Shown: piece by piece, positions 9,176 through 16,835 of the stretch
How the letters are laid out: every line of letters begins with the position of its first letter
Position numbering within the stretch: the stretch's first letter is position 1
Source: Nocardioides agariphilus
GTDB taxonomy: Bacteria; Actinomycetota; Actinomycetes; Propionibacteriales; Nocardioidaceae
Direction: 5' to 3'
Length of the DNA: 64,000 nt
Assembly (NCBI RefSeq): GCF_015352445.1
Contig: NZ_JADKPO010000019.1
Location: forward strand, 23,119 to 87,118
The notes under the pieces: generated by a model
The model's input: only the letters and a program-made list of their open reading frames with translations
Told to the model about the DNA's origin: nothing
The model's database searches: none
Program-made: the position numbers and the translations under genes

Positions 9176-9994
9176 TCACGGGGTGTTGACCGGACTGCTG
9201 ATCCCGTCTCCACTGAGCACCACGGCGCCGAGCGTCGACATCAGCAGGCCGGCGACGATGCCCGGCCACCAGCCGGGACGCACGCCGTCACCGAGTGCCA
9301 CGACGCCGATCAGGGAGGGCACGAAGGTCTGGGTGACGATCAGGGGGGCCGAGGCCGCCGAGACCGGGGCACGGTCGAGGGCCACGGAGTACAACCAGAA
9401 CCCCAGCAGGCCGTAGACGCCGACCGACAGCGCAGCAGCGACTCCCATCAGGTCGGCCGACTCGGCGCCCCGCACCGCAACCGCCGAGCCCGTGTAGCCC
9501 AGACCCGCAAGGGTGGCGATCGCGGCCCCCGACCAGCCCACACCGACCCGGGCAGCCAGCACCAGCACCCCGACCCCAGCCCACAGAAGGACCGCGAACC
9601 ACACCGAGGTGAACAGCTCGCCGGGCTCACCCGAGCCGACCGACAGCAAGACCAGGCCCGCGGTGACCAGGACTACGGCCCACCAGTGCACAGGCTGCAG
9701 ACGCTCGTGGAGCACCAACGAGGTCACCGCGGTCACCGGCAGCGACATCGCCACGGTGGCCTGGGCGAGGTAGAGCGGCAGTCCCCAGATGGCCACCACA
9801 TGGAGCACGAAGCCGAGCAGGTAGGCGGCCACGACGCCGAGGGTCCAGGGGTCGCGCACCGAGACCCGGACGAAGTCGCGCAGCCCGTGGGGACGGTGGT
9901 CCTGACGGCGTACGGCATGTGCCTGCGCCACCGCCGCGACCCCGAAGAGAGCTGCTGCGGCGAGACCGGCCGCCAGGCCCCACGCGAAGCTCAC
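9176..9994 (-). CDS. DMT superfamily (EamA-like) transporter
   Basis: This 272-residue protein is almost wholly hydrophobic, with about nine or ten membrane segments in two similar halves, as in drug/metabolite transporters. The first half ends in the family-like block LAQATVAMSLPVTAVTSLVL and the second repeats the pattern (AASAPLIVTQTFVPSLIGV). The substrate is not predictable. Its start lies 4 nt after the DUF3043 stop, so the two are co-transcribed. Confidence 0.8.
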   Translation of the reverse strand: MSFAWGLAAGLAAAALFGVAAVAQAHAVRRQDHRPHGLRDFVRVSVRDPWTLGVVAAYLLGFVLHVVAIWGLPLYLAQATVAMSLPVTAVTSLVLHERLQPVHWWAVVLVTAGLVLLSVGSGEPGELFTSVWFAVLLWAGVGVLVLAARVGVGWSGAAIATLAGLGYTGSAVAVRGAESADLMGVAAALSVGVYGLLGFWLYSVALDRAPVSAASAPLIVTQTFVPSLIGVVALGDGVRPGWWPGIVAGLLMSTLGAVVLSGDGISSPVNTP

Positions 9995-9998
9995 CGGC

Positions 9999-10595
9999 TC
10001 ACCGGTAGTGCTCGGGCAGCCTCTGGCCGATCCTGACCTGCGACTTGGGCAGTCGCATGAACTTCATCTGCAGCGAGCGCATGACCGCGTAGTAGGTCAT
10101 GCCCTTCAGCGGCGCTTCGGGGAAGCGCCTGGCGATCTCCTTGCGCAGACGCGACCGCAGGCGCAGGGTGTCGACAATGATCAGCAGCAGCATGCCGAAC
10201 AAGATGGCGTTGCCGTAGGACGCCAGGGTCGAGTTGCCCGACCACGCCATCACCGTGGTCACGAGCAGGACCGGGATCATCAGCTCGACGAACGAGAACC
10301 TGCTGTCGACGAAGTCGCGGATGAACTTCTTGACCGGGCCACGATCACGGGCCGGAAGGTACTTCTCGTCGCCGGTCTTCATCGCCTGGCGCATCTTGGA
10401 GCTGCTCTCCGAACGCTGCAGTCGCTGTGCTGCGGCCAGCTCCTTGCGGGTGCGCGGGACCTTGGCGCGCGCCCTGGCAGCCGCCTCCGCCTCCTTGCGG
10501 GAGGGGGTGGGCCGGCCCTTCTTGCCCGCACTGGCGTCGTCGACGCCGGTGCCGGGGTCAGACGATGGGGCCTCGGACTTGCTGCGACGGAACAC
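9999..10595 (-). CDS. DUF3043 domain membrane protein
   Basis: A 198-residue actinobacterial DUF3043 protein. The N-terminal 80 residues are basic and low-complexity (GKKGRPTPSRKEAEAAARAR). They are followed by the conserved block YLPARDRGPVKKFIRDFVDS, two membrane helices (about 110-150) and LKGMTYYAVMRSLQMKFMRLPK. The GTG at 10595 (VFRRSK) has a GAAGG ribosome binding site 7 nt upstream and gives the normal length. The function is unknown. It is divergent from pspA, which also faces the membrane. Confidence 0.88.
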   Translation of the reverse strand: MFRRSKSEAPSSDPGTGVDDASAGKKGRPTPSRKEAEAAARARAKVPRTRKELAAAQRLQRSESSSKMRQAMKTGDEKYLPARDRGPVKKFIRDFVDSRFSFVELMIPVLLVTTVMAWSGNSTLASYGNAILFGMLLLIIVDTLRLRSRLRKEIARRFPEAPLKGMTYYAVMRSLQMKFMRLPKSQVRIGQRLPEHYR

Positions 10596-10688
10596 GGTGC
10601 GCCTTCGGGTCGTTCGACGATGCCACCTGCGTGGCTGACCCGCCGATCCTACTGGTCCTCGGCCTTCGCACTCGTTGGTGCTGGGGCC

Positions 10689-10694
10689 TAGGGT
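10689..10694 (+). promoter_or_regulatory. -10 box of the psp cluster
   Basis: TAGGGT, with a possible -35 TTCGCA at 10665-10670 (18-bp spacer), gives a leader of about 40 nt before pspA. The gene then uses a GGGAGGA ribosome binding site. Confidence 0.4.
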
Positions 10695-10739
10695 GATGGG
10701 GAGACCAGCCGGGTTCGATGCAGAGGGAGGACTCCCGCG

Positions 10740-11585
10740 ATGGGTGTCTGGCAGCGCATGACGATGATCTTCCGTTCGAAGGCCAACAAGGCCCTCGACC
10801 GGGCCGAGGACCCACGCGAGATGCTCGACTACAGCTACCAGCGGCAGACCGAGCTGCTCTCGAAGGTACGCCGGGGCGTCGCCGACGTGGCCACGAGCCG
10901 CAAGCGCGTCGAGCTGCAGATCAACCAGCTCGAGCAGCAGTCGACCAAGTTGCAGGGCCAGGCCGAGAAGGCCATCTCGGTCGACCGAGAGGATCTCGCT
11001 CGCGAGGCCCTCACCCGCAAGTCGGCGCTGACTACGCAGATCGGTGAGCTCCAGACCCAGCTGGCGCAACTCCAGGGCGAGGAGGAGAAGCTCACCCTCG
11101 CCCAGCAGCGGCTGACGGCGAAGGTCGAGGCCTTCCGCACCCGCAAGGAGACGATCAAGGCGACCTACACCGCCGCTGAGGCTCAGACCCGGATCAACGA
11201 GGCGGTCGCGGGGATCGGCGAGGAGATGGGCGACGTCGGCCTGGCGATCCAGCGGGCCGAGGACAAGACCGCCCAGATGCAGGCGCGCGCGAGCGCTGTC
11301 GACGAGCTGATCGCATCGGGCGCCCTCGATGACTTGACCGCCATCGGCGGCCAGGACGACATCAGCCGCGAGCTCGAGGCGATGAGCTCGCAGTCCGACG
11401 TGGAGAGCGAGCTGGCCCAGCTCAAGGCTGCCGCCCACCCGGAGCTCGCCACGCCCGGCTCGGCCGGCCAGCTAGGTGCCGGTCAAGCTTCCACTCAAGC
11501 TTCCGGTCAGGCCCCGATGCAGGCAGGCAGCGACGCCCCCGCGACTCAGCCCGCCGAGCAGCCCCAGGAGGAGGGACGGCAGTGA
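10740..11585 (+). CDS. pspA: PspA/IM30 family envelope-stress protein
   Basis: PspA proteins (ESCRT-III relatives) polymerise on damaged cytoplasmic membranes and protect the proton gradient. The 281-residue protein starts with the amphipathic helix MGVWQRMTMIFRSKANKALD, then a long coiled coil of alternating Q/E/K/R heptads (about 25-210). A glycine-, glutamine- and alanine-rich tail follows (about 230-281) that is longer than in enterobacterial PspA. The ATG follows GGGAGGACTCCCGCG. It overlaps pspAA by 4 bases and heads a pspA-pspAA-htpX-pspAB cluster. Confidence 0.93.
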   Translation: MGVWQRMTMIFRSKANKALDRAEDPREMLDYSYQRQTELLSKVRRGVADVATSRKRVELQINQLEQQSTKLQGQAEKAISVDREDLAREALTRKSALTTQIGELQTQLAQLQGEEEKLTLAQQRLTAKVEAFRTRKETIKATYTAAEAQTRINEAVAGIGEEMGDVGLAIQRAEDKTAQMQARASAVDELIASGALDDLTAIGGQDDISRELEAMSSQSDVESELAQLKAAAHPELATPGSAGQLGAGQASTQASGQAPMQAGSDAPATQPAEQPQEEGRQ

Positions 11586-11860
11586 TCGTCCGCATCCTCG
11601 GCGAGGGCCAGTACGACGTGGCCGACGACGCCCTCGACGGGCTCAACGCCCTCGATGCGCAGGTCGAGTCGGCGGTCGACGCCGGTGACGAGGCCGCCCT
11701 CGCCACCGCTCTGGCTGCCCTGCACGACGCCGTACGATCCTCGGGCTCCGCGCACGACCCCGACTCCCTCGACGAGTCCGACCTGATCCTGCCGCCGGCC
11801 GACGCCTCGATCGAGGACGTCCGCGACCTCCTCGGCGGCGACGGTTTGATCCCCGGCTGA
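11582..11860 (+). CDS. pspAA: PspA-associated protein PspAA
   Basis: A 92-residue protein beginning MIVRILGEGQYDV, the typical PspAA opening; PspAA is a small partner encoded beside pspA in actinobacteria and some other bacteria. The rest is acidic, with the family's ILPPADASIEDVRDLL block near the C-terminus. The ATG overlaps the pspA stop, implying coupled translation and a shared role in membrane-stress response. Confidence 0.88.
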   Translation: MIVRILGEGQYDVADDALDGLNALDAQVESAVDAGDEAALATALAALHDAVRSSGSAHDPDSLDESDLILPPADASIEDVRDLLGGDGLIPG

Positions 11861-11871
11861 ACAATTGCCCT

Positions 11872-12783
11872 ATGGCGCACTCTCGCTTCATCCGCGACAC
11901 CGGGCTCACCGTCCGCATGACGACCGTGATCTTCTTGCTGGGGGCAGCCTTCGTCGCCCTCGTCGTCGTGCTGATGTTCGTCCTGCCCCCGAGCTATGCA
12001 CCGTTCATCGCGGTCGCCGCGATCGGCTTCGCCGTCTACCAGTGGTGGAACTCCGACAAGGCGGCCATGCGGGCCATGCGTGCGCGGGAGGTGACTCCCG
12101 AGGAGGCACCTGAGCTGCACGGCATGATCGACCGGCTCTGCGCGATGGCCGACATGCCCAAGCCGCGCGTCGGCATCGCCGACCTCGACATCCCCAACGC
12201 CTTCGCCACCGGCCGCTCGCCCGAGCGTGCCGTCGTCTGCGTGACCACCGGGATCCTCGGCAAGCTGACCGCTGAGGAGCTGGAGGGCGTCCTCGCCCAC
12301 GAGCTGTCCCACGTGGCCCACCGCGACGTGCTGGTGATGACCGTGGCCTCGTCCGCCGGGATCATCGCGGGGATGATGGGCCGCGGTGCGGCCTGGGGCG
12401 GGTTCGGCGTCTTCGGCCGGCGCAACAACAACGGCGGGGCCCCGGCCGTCCTGATCGCCGTCGCGTTCAGCCTGGTCATCTACGCCATCAGCTTCTTCCT
12501 GCTGCGGCTGCTCTCGCGCTACCGCGAGCTGTCGGCCGACCGCGCCGGCGCCTACCTGACGATGCGGCCTCAGGCCCTCGCGTCGGCCCTGCAGAAGATC
12601 ACCGGCGAGATGGCCGCCATCCCGCAGCGCGACCTGCGCAGCACCCAGGCGATGAACGCGTTCTTCATCGCGCCGGCGATCTCTGGTGCCTCGCTCAAGA
12701 CGCTGACCTCGACCCACCCCTCCCTCGAGCAGCGACTGGAGCAGCTGGCCAAGATCCAGGCCGAGCTGGCCCGGCCCGCGTGA
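11872..12783 (+). CDS. htpX: HtpX-like M48 membrane metalloprotease
   Basis: This 303-residue membrane protease probably removes misfolded membrane proteins. Two N-terminal membrane helices (about 15-37, 43-60) are followed by the zinc motif HELSH at 143-147. Another hydrophobic pair (about 155-210) precedes the third zinc ligand E219 in RYRELSADRAGA. It sits 11 nt after pspAA with no clear ribosome binding site. AACAAT ends 6 nt before the ATG, so an internal leaderless promoter is possible. Its place between pspAA and pspAB ties it to envelope stress. Confidence 0.92.
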   Translation: MAHSRFIRDTGLTVRMTTVIFLLGAAFVALVVVLMFVLPPSYAPFIAVAAIGFAVYQWWNSDKAAMRAMRAREVTPEEAPELHGMIDRLCAMADMPKPRVGIADLDIPNAFATGRSPERAVVCVTTGILGKLTAEELEGVLAHELSHVAHRDVLVMTVASSAGIIAGMMGRGAAWGGFGVFGRRNNNGGAPAVLIAVAFSLVIYAISFFLLRLLSRYRELSADRAGAYLTMRPQALASALQKITGEMAAIPQRDLRSTQAMNAFFIAPAISGASLKTLTSTHPSLEQRLEQLAKIQAELARPA

Positions 12784-12801
12784 GCGGTCCCGTCGGCTCC
12801 C

Positions 12802-12807
12802 TAGACT
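12802..12807 (+). promoter_or_regulatory. -10 box for pspAB
   Basis: TAGACT ends exactly 6 nt before the GTG at 12814, consistent with a separate leaderless transcript. Confidence 0.5.
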
Positions 12808-12813
12808 GACGAG

Positions 12814-13398
12814 GTGGGATTCTGGGATGCGGTCACCGGGCGGACCCGCGTCACGAAGAACAACCTCGACTCGCTGTTCGCCGTACCCGCGGCCGCCATC
12901 ACCCTGCAGACCGCAGCCGGCTTGAACCCGACCGGCACGGGGTCGGTCTGCTTCCGGTCGGCCGCCGGAGCCGCCTTCGCGCAGACCCGCGACGAGGCCG
13001 TGCAGCTGATCAAGGCAGGCACTCCTGACGGCATGCAGGCACCCGAGGTCGAGGTCTCAGACGACGGCTTCGGGTTCACCTGGCTGGTGGTGCACCGATC
13101 GCCCGACGACGTCGCCGGCCTGTGCACCGACCTCCACGCGGTCAACACCAGCCTGGAGATGCAGGGCTTCGCATCAGGGCTGCTGTGCTCGGTGATCCCG
13201 TTCGCTGACGTGTCGGGCCGTCACGTGGGTCTGGTCTACCTCTACAAGCAGGGCACCTTCTACGCCTTCGCGCCGACGGGCGACCAGAAGCGCGACAACC
13301 TGCTGGAGATCTCGGTCAGAGACCAGCTCGCCGGAGAGCTGCCGATGGAGACAGACCTGTCGCGCTGGTTCGCTCTGTGGGGAGCTCCTGGGCTGTGA
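12814..13398 (+). CDS. pspAB: PspA-associated protein PspAB
   Basis: A 194-residue PspAB protein. The opening GFWDAVTGRTRVTKNNLDSLF and the blocks AAAITLQTAAGLNPTGTGSVCF and HVGLVYLYKQGTFYAFAP fit the family. PspAB is encoded with PspA and PspAA in actinobacteria, and its biochemical role is not established. The GTG start is set by the upstream TAGACT box. It is convergent with the pterin dehydratase gene. Confidence 0.85.
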   Translation: MGFWDAVTGRTRVTKNNLDSLFAVPAAAITLQTAAGLNPTGTGSVCFRSAAGAAFAQTRDEAVQLIKAGTPDGMQAPEVEVSDDGFGFTWLVVHRSPDDVAGLCTDLHAVNTSLEMQGFASGLLCSVIPFADVSGRHVGLVYLYKQGTFYAFAPTGDQKRDNLLEISVRDQLAGELPMETDLSRWFALWGAPGL

Positions 13399-13450
13399 GC
13401 ATCGGTTCGCAGAGGCCTGCGGGCTGCTGGTCGGTGCAGTCGCAGTCGTC

Positions 13451-14140
13451 TCAGGCCGACGTGCAGACGCAGGCCCTGTTGCCGTCGGGGTCGCCGATGA
13501 TCGTGAAGGACGGTGCGTTGCTGTCGTCCACGATCTCGCCACCGGCGGCCACGGCGGCCGCGATGCGCTCCTGAGCCAGCTCCGGCGCCACCCAGACGTC
13601 GAGGTGGAAGCGCTGACGAGGAGTCTCGTGCTCCTCGGTCTCCTGGAACCAGAGGATGGGCACGCGTCCCGTCGCGTCGCGCACGTCGTCACCCGTGCTC
13701 CCGCGCCCGCTGCTGGCGGTGGTGCCGGTGAGGAGAGCCGCCCAGACGGGTGAGACGTCCGCGGAGTTCGCGGTGTCGAGGGCGAGCTCGACCACGGTGA
13801 TGCCGGCGGGGTCGGCTCGGAGGCCCTGGTCGGCCGCGACCTCGCTGACCTTCCGCGCCAGGTCGATGTCCCGCTGGGTCACCCACTCGACGACGTGCTC
13901 GACGCCCTCGCTGTCTCGGTAGATCGCGTCGGAGCTGATCGCCTTGAGGTCGACGAACCCGTCGCCGACGGTGACGCGTGGGTGGTGCCCCAGCGAGTCG
14001 CCGACCTCGGCGATGGCAGCAACCAAGCGCGCGCCGCTCGCGAAGTCGGAGGTCGTGAACCGGGCATGCAGGCCCTGCCCGAGCTTGCGCCAGTCGGCCA
14101 GGCCGGCCGTGGCGATCTGCTCGTCCTTGATCATCGTCAT
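13451..14140 (-). CDS. Pterin-4a-carbinolamine dehydratase fused to a VOC (glyoxalase-like) domain
   Basis: The N-terminal ~100 residues are a 4a-hydroxytetrahydrobiopterin dehydratase domain. It contains the active-site motif LGHHPRVTVGDGFVDLK, and this enzyme recycles pterin cofactors. The C-terminal ~110 residues are a vicinal-oxygen-chelate domain (VPILWFQETEE, RFHLDVWVAPE, IIGDPDGNRACVC). The total of 229 residues is about twice a stand-alone dehydratase. A TAAGGT -10 box ends 6 nt before the ATG. No aromatic amino acid hydroxylase is nearby, so the physiological substrate is uncertain. Confidence 0.87.
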   Translation of the reverse strand: MTMIKDEQIATAGLADWRKLGQGLHARFTTSDFASGARLVAAIAEVGDSLGHHPRVTVGDGFVDLKAISSDAIYRDSEGVEHVVEWVTQRDIDLARKVSEVAADQGLRADPAGITVVELALDTANSADVSPVWAALLTGTTASSGRGSTGDDVRDATGRVPILWFQETEEHETPRQRFHLDVWVAPELAQERIAAAVAAGGEIVDDSNAPSFTIIGDPDGNRACVCTSA

Positions 14141-14146
14141 GCGGGG

Positions 14147-14152
14147 ACCTTA
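14147..14152 (-). promoter_or_regulatory. -10 box for the pterin dehydratase-VOC gene
   Basis: TAAGGT on the minus strand ends 6 nt before the ATG at 14140. Confidence 0.5.
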
Positions 14153-14315
14153 GTGACGGTTCCGGACGATGGGCGTCCTGAGCCTGCACTGGCGTCAGCG
14201 GCTCTCCAGCGCCAGTCGCCACCGCGGTGCGGATCACACGCCGACATGCTGTGGACCTGTCTGGCCCCCGCGAACGGTTGTCCACACATGCACCGCACGA
14301 ACCGTCAGAGCGTGC

Positions 14316-14321
14316 CAACCT
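14316..14321 (+). promoter_or_regulatory. -10 box for the RraB-like gene
   Basis: CAACCT ends 6 nt before the ATG at 14328. It decides this ATG over a longer frame upstream. Confidence 0.35.
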
Positions 14322-14327
14322 GGGGTC

Positions 14328-14696
14328 ATGGGACTGTTCAGCCGGCGCCCCAAGCAGCCGACCCCGGTGATCGCACCGACGGGTCATGCGGGCGACGACG
14401 CGCTGCTCGTCCAGATCGCCTCACGCAGTGACCTCGAGACGCCCCGCCACTGGCTGCACTACATCTACGTCCCCGACGAGCCTCGCGCTCGCAGCGTCGC
14501 CCAGGTGGTGACGGCCGCGGGTTGGGAGCTCCAGGCAGTCGACGTCAGCGCCGGAGGTGGGCCGGAGTGGGTGGTGGTCGTCGAGCGCCACGGCGCCGTG
14601 ACGTCCTCGTATGCGGTCCACGAGGCGCGGCTGTTCTTCGAGGGCGTCGCGGCCACCCACGACGGCGAGTACGACGGGTGGGAGGCCAGCCTCTAG
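14328..14696 (+). CDS. RraB-like (regulator of ribonuclease E inhibitor) family protein
   Basis: This 122-residue protein resembles the RraB/DUF695-like fold that inhibits RNase E. The family-like strand-helix pattern is readable as RSDLETPRHWLHYIYVPDE, AAGWELQAVDVS and ARLFFEGVAATHDGEYDGWEA. The latter motif, with its acidic residues, is typical. In this organism the target is unproven. It shares 4 bases with the convergent nadA stop. Confidence 0.7.
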   Translation: MGLFSRRPKQPTPVIAPTGHAGDDALLVQIASRSDLETPRHWLHYIYVPDEPRARSVAQVVTAAGWELQAVDVSAGGGPEWVVVVERHGAVTSSYAVHEARLFFEGVAATHDGEYDGWEASL

Positions 14697-15871
14697 TCGC
14701 GGTGCGACTTGCCGGGCAGGTCGAGCATCCGCTGCAGCGCCACCTTCGCCCAGTGCTCGGTGTCAGGGTCGACCTGCACGTGGTTGACCACGACTCCCTC
14801 GACCAGCGACTCCATCGCCCACACGAAGTGCGGCAGGTCGATGCGGTTCATCGTCGAGCAGTAGCAGACGGTCTTGTCGAGGAACATGATCCGCTTGTCA
14901 GGGTGGTCGGCGGCCAGCCGCTTGACGAGGTTCAGCTCGGTTCCGATCGCCCACGCCGAGCCGGGTGGCGCGGCTTCGATGGTCTTGATGATGAACTCCG
15001 TCGATCCGACCAGGTCGGCCTTGAGCACGACCTCGTGCACGCACTCGGGGTGCACCAAGATGCTGACGCCCGGGATCGTCTTGCGCAGGTCGTCGACGGT
15101 GTCGGGTGAGAAGCGGCCGTGCACGGAGCAGTGGCCGCGCCACAGGATCATCTTGGCGTCGCGAAGCTGCTCGGCGCTCAGCCCGCCGTTGGCCTGGCGG
15201 GGGTCCCACACCACGCAGTCGTCGAGCGTCAGTCCCATCCTGAGCACCGCGGTGTTGCGGCCGAGGTGCTGGTCGGGGAGGAAGAAGACCTTGGTGTCCT
15301 CTCCCTTCTGCGCGAAGGCCCAGTCCAGCGCCGACTCCGCGTTGGACGACGTGCAGACCGCGCCGCCGTTGCGGCCGCAGAACGCCTTGATGTCGGCGGA
15401 TGAGTTCATGTAGGTGATCGGCACGACGGAGTCGGCGACGCCCGCCTCGACCATGGCGTCCCACGCGTCCTCGACCTGGGGCAGGCGGGCCATGTCGGCC
15501 ATCGAGCAGCCGGCCGCGAGGTCCGGCAGGATCACCTTCTGGTCCGGGGAGGTCAAGATGTCGGCCGACTCGGCCATGAAGTGGACGCCACAGAACACGA
15601 TGAACTCGGCCTCGGGCCGGGCAGCGGCATCGCGAGCCAGCTTGAAGGAGTCGCCGGTGACGTCGGCGAACTGGATGACCTCGTCGCGCTGGTAGTGGTG
15701 ACCCAGGACGAACACCCGGCTGCCCAGCGCCTCCTTGGCCGCGCGCGCACGAGCCACCAGGTCGGGATCGGACGCCGCCGGCAGGTCACCTGGGCACTCG
15801 ACGCCACGCTCGGACGAGAGGTCCTTGCCTCGACCGAGCGGGAGCAGGGGGAGGTCGACTGTGGTGCTCAT
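14693..15871 (-). CDS. nadA: Quinolinate synthase
   Basis: NadA condenses iminoaspartate and dihydroxyacetone phosphate to quinolinate for de novo NAD synthesis and carries a 4Fe-4S cluster. The 392-residue protein shows FVLGHHYQRDEVIQFAD near residue 53. Probable cluster cysteines lie in IVFCGVHFMAESADIL, LVHPECVHEV and TVCYCSTMNRID. The ATG at 15871 is 6 nt after a TACGAT -10 box. No nadB or nadC lies next to it in this window. It ends tail to tail with the RraB-like gene. Confidence 0.95.
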   Translation of the reverse strand: MSTTVDLPLLPLGRGKDLSSERGVECPGDLPAASDPDLVARARAAKEALGSRVFVLGHHYQRDEVIQFADVTGDSFKLARDAAARPEAEFIVFCGVHFMAESADILTSPDQKVILPDLAAGCSMADMARLPQVEDAWDAMVEAGVADSVVPITYMNSSADIKAFCGRNGGAVCTSSNAESALDWAFAQKGEDTKVFFLPDQHLGRNTAVLRMGLTLDDCVVWDPRQANGGLSAEQLRDAKMILWRGHCSVHGRFSPDTVDDLRKTIPGVSILVHPECVHEVVLKADLVGSTEFIIKTIEAAPPGSAWAIGTELNLVKRLAADHPDKRIMFLDKTVCYCSTMNRIDLPHFVWAMESLVEGVVVNHVQVDPDTEHWAKVALQRMLDLPGKSHRD

Positions 15872-15877
15872 GGCGAA

Positions 15878-15883
15878 ATCGTA
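15878..15883 (-). promoter_or_regulatory. -10 box for nadA
   Basis: TACGAT on the minus strand ends 6 nt before the ATG at 15871. Confidence 0.55.
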
Positions 15884-15903
15884 GAGGTCCGGGCCTCGCG
15901 GCC

Positions 15904-16785
15904 TCAGAGCAGCGAGCCGTGGTGCAGGTAGGGAGCAGGCGGCCGCATGCTGCGCAGGGCCAGGAAGCCGCCCTGCGCGAGGTCCAGCCGTGCCGCGAGG
16001 CCGACATCGACGGCCCACTCGTTGGCGGCGGTGATGTGGGGGACGAAGGCCTGGCCGCTGGTAGCAGCGAGGCACTCCCACAACAGCCGCGTCGCCGTAC
16101 GCCGGTTGGTCGCGGCGAGCAGGACCGGCGTGCCGTCGCTGGCGTGGAAGGCGTACCCGCTGCCGGTCGAGGTGTCGGAGACGACCAGGCGGAACTCCGA
16201 GAGCAGCCAGGCGTGGTCCGGCCCGTGTGCCGCGCCGCGGAGCCGCCGGTCGATCGAGTCCATCAGCTCGAAGTCGCCGGCCGACCCCTCTCGCACCTTC
16301 TCGACCACAGGGATGGCCGAGCGGTCGAGGGTGCCGCTGAGGTGCATCTGGGGGTGCAGGGAGAAGCCGGCCGACCGGTACCGACGTACGGCCCGAGGAT
16401 CGGCCGACGCCGACAGCATGCCGCGCAGGCAGCCGCGCCCGTGCTGCATGGCAGCGGCCAGCAGCGCCCTGCCGATGCCGTGTCCCTGCAGCCCCGGACG
16501 CACCGCGTAGGACGCCAGGACCCACATCAGCTCGCGGGTGAAGGACGTGGCGAACCCGACCAGGTCTGCATCCACCTCGGCCACCCAGCAGCCGCCCGGG
16601 TCGGTGGACAGGTAGTGCTGGGTGCGGGTCACCCACTGTGCTCCCCGCTCGGCTGAGCGGGGCTCGGGGTCGGGTCCGTCGCGTCGCGCCAGTCGCTTGT
16701 CGACCTCGTAGAACGCCTCGGAGCTCAGCCGCTCCACCTCGACCACGTCCTCGGCCCGCATCGGCCGGATGCGGGCATCCGTCAC
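15904..16785 (-). CDS. GNAT family N-acetyltransferase
   Basis: This ~293-residue acetyltransferase starts with RIRPMRAEDVVEVERLSSEAF, a standard GNAT first strand and helix. It has an acetyl-CoA loop in YAVRPGLQGHGIGRALLAAA (about 110-130). The extra C-terminal half (PVVEKVREGSAGDFELMDSI to the end) suggests a second, degenerate GNAT-like domain. Three in-frame GTGs exist; the one at 16785 is 7 nt after TATCGT and is preferred over 16803. It is divergent from glycerate kinase, with -10 boxes only 25 bp apart. Confidence 0.8.
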   Translation of the reverse strand: MTDARIRPMRAEDVVEVERLSSEAFYEVDKRLARRDGPDPEPRSAERGAQWVTRTQHYLSTDPGGCWVAEVDADLVGFATSFTRELMWVLASYAVRPGLQGHGIGRALLAAAMQHGRGCLRGMLSASADPRAVRRYRSAGFSLHPQMHLSGTLDRSAIPVVEKVREGSAGDFELMDSIDRRLRGAAHGPDHAWLLSEFRLVVSDTSTGSGYAFHASDGTPVLLAATNRRTATRLLWECLAATSGQAFVPHITAANEWAVDVGLAARLDLAQGGFLALRSMRPPAPYLHHGSLL

Positions 16786-16792
16786 GTCCGTG

Positions 16793-16798
16793 ACGATA
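16793..16798 (-). promoter_or_regulatory. -10 box for the GNAT gene
   Basis: TATCGT on the minus strand, 7 nt before the GTG at 16785. It is back to back with the glycerate kinase -10 box. Confidence 0.4.
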
Positions 16799-16823
16799 AC
16801 CACGCCCCTTGGCTGAGGCCTGG

Positions 16824-16829
16824 TTGGAT
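16824..16829 (+). promoter_or_regulatory. -10 box for glycerate kinase
   Basis: TTGGAT ends 6 nt before the GTG at 16836. Confidence 0.4.
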
Positions 16830-16835
16830 GAGCAC

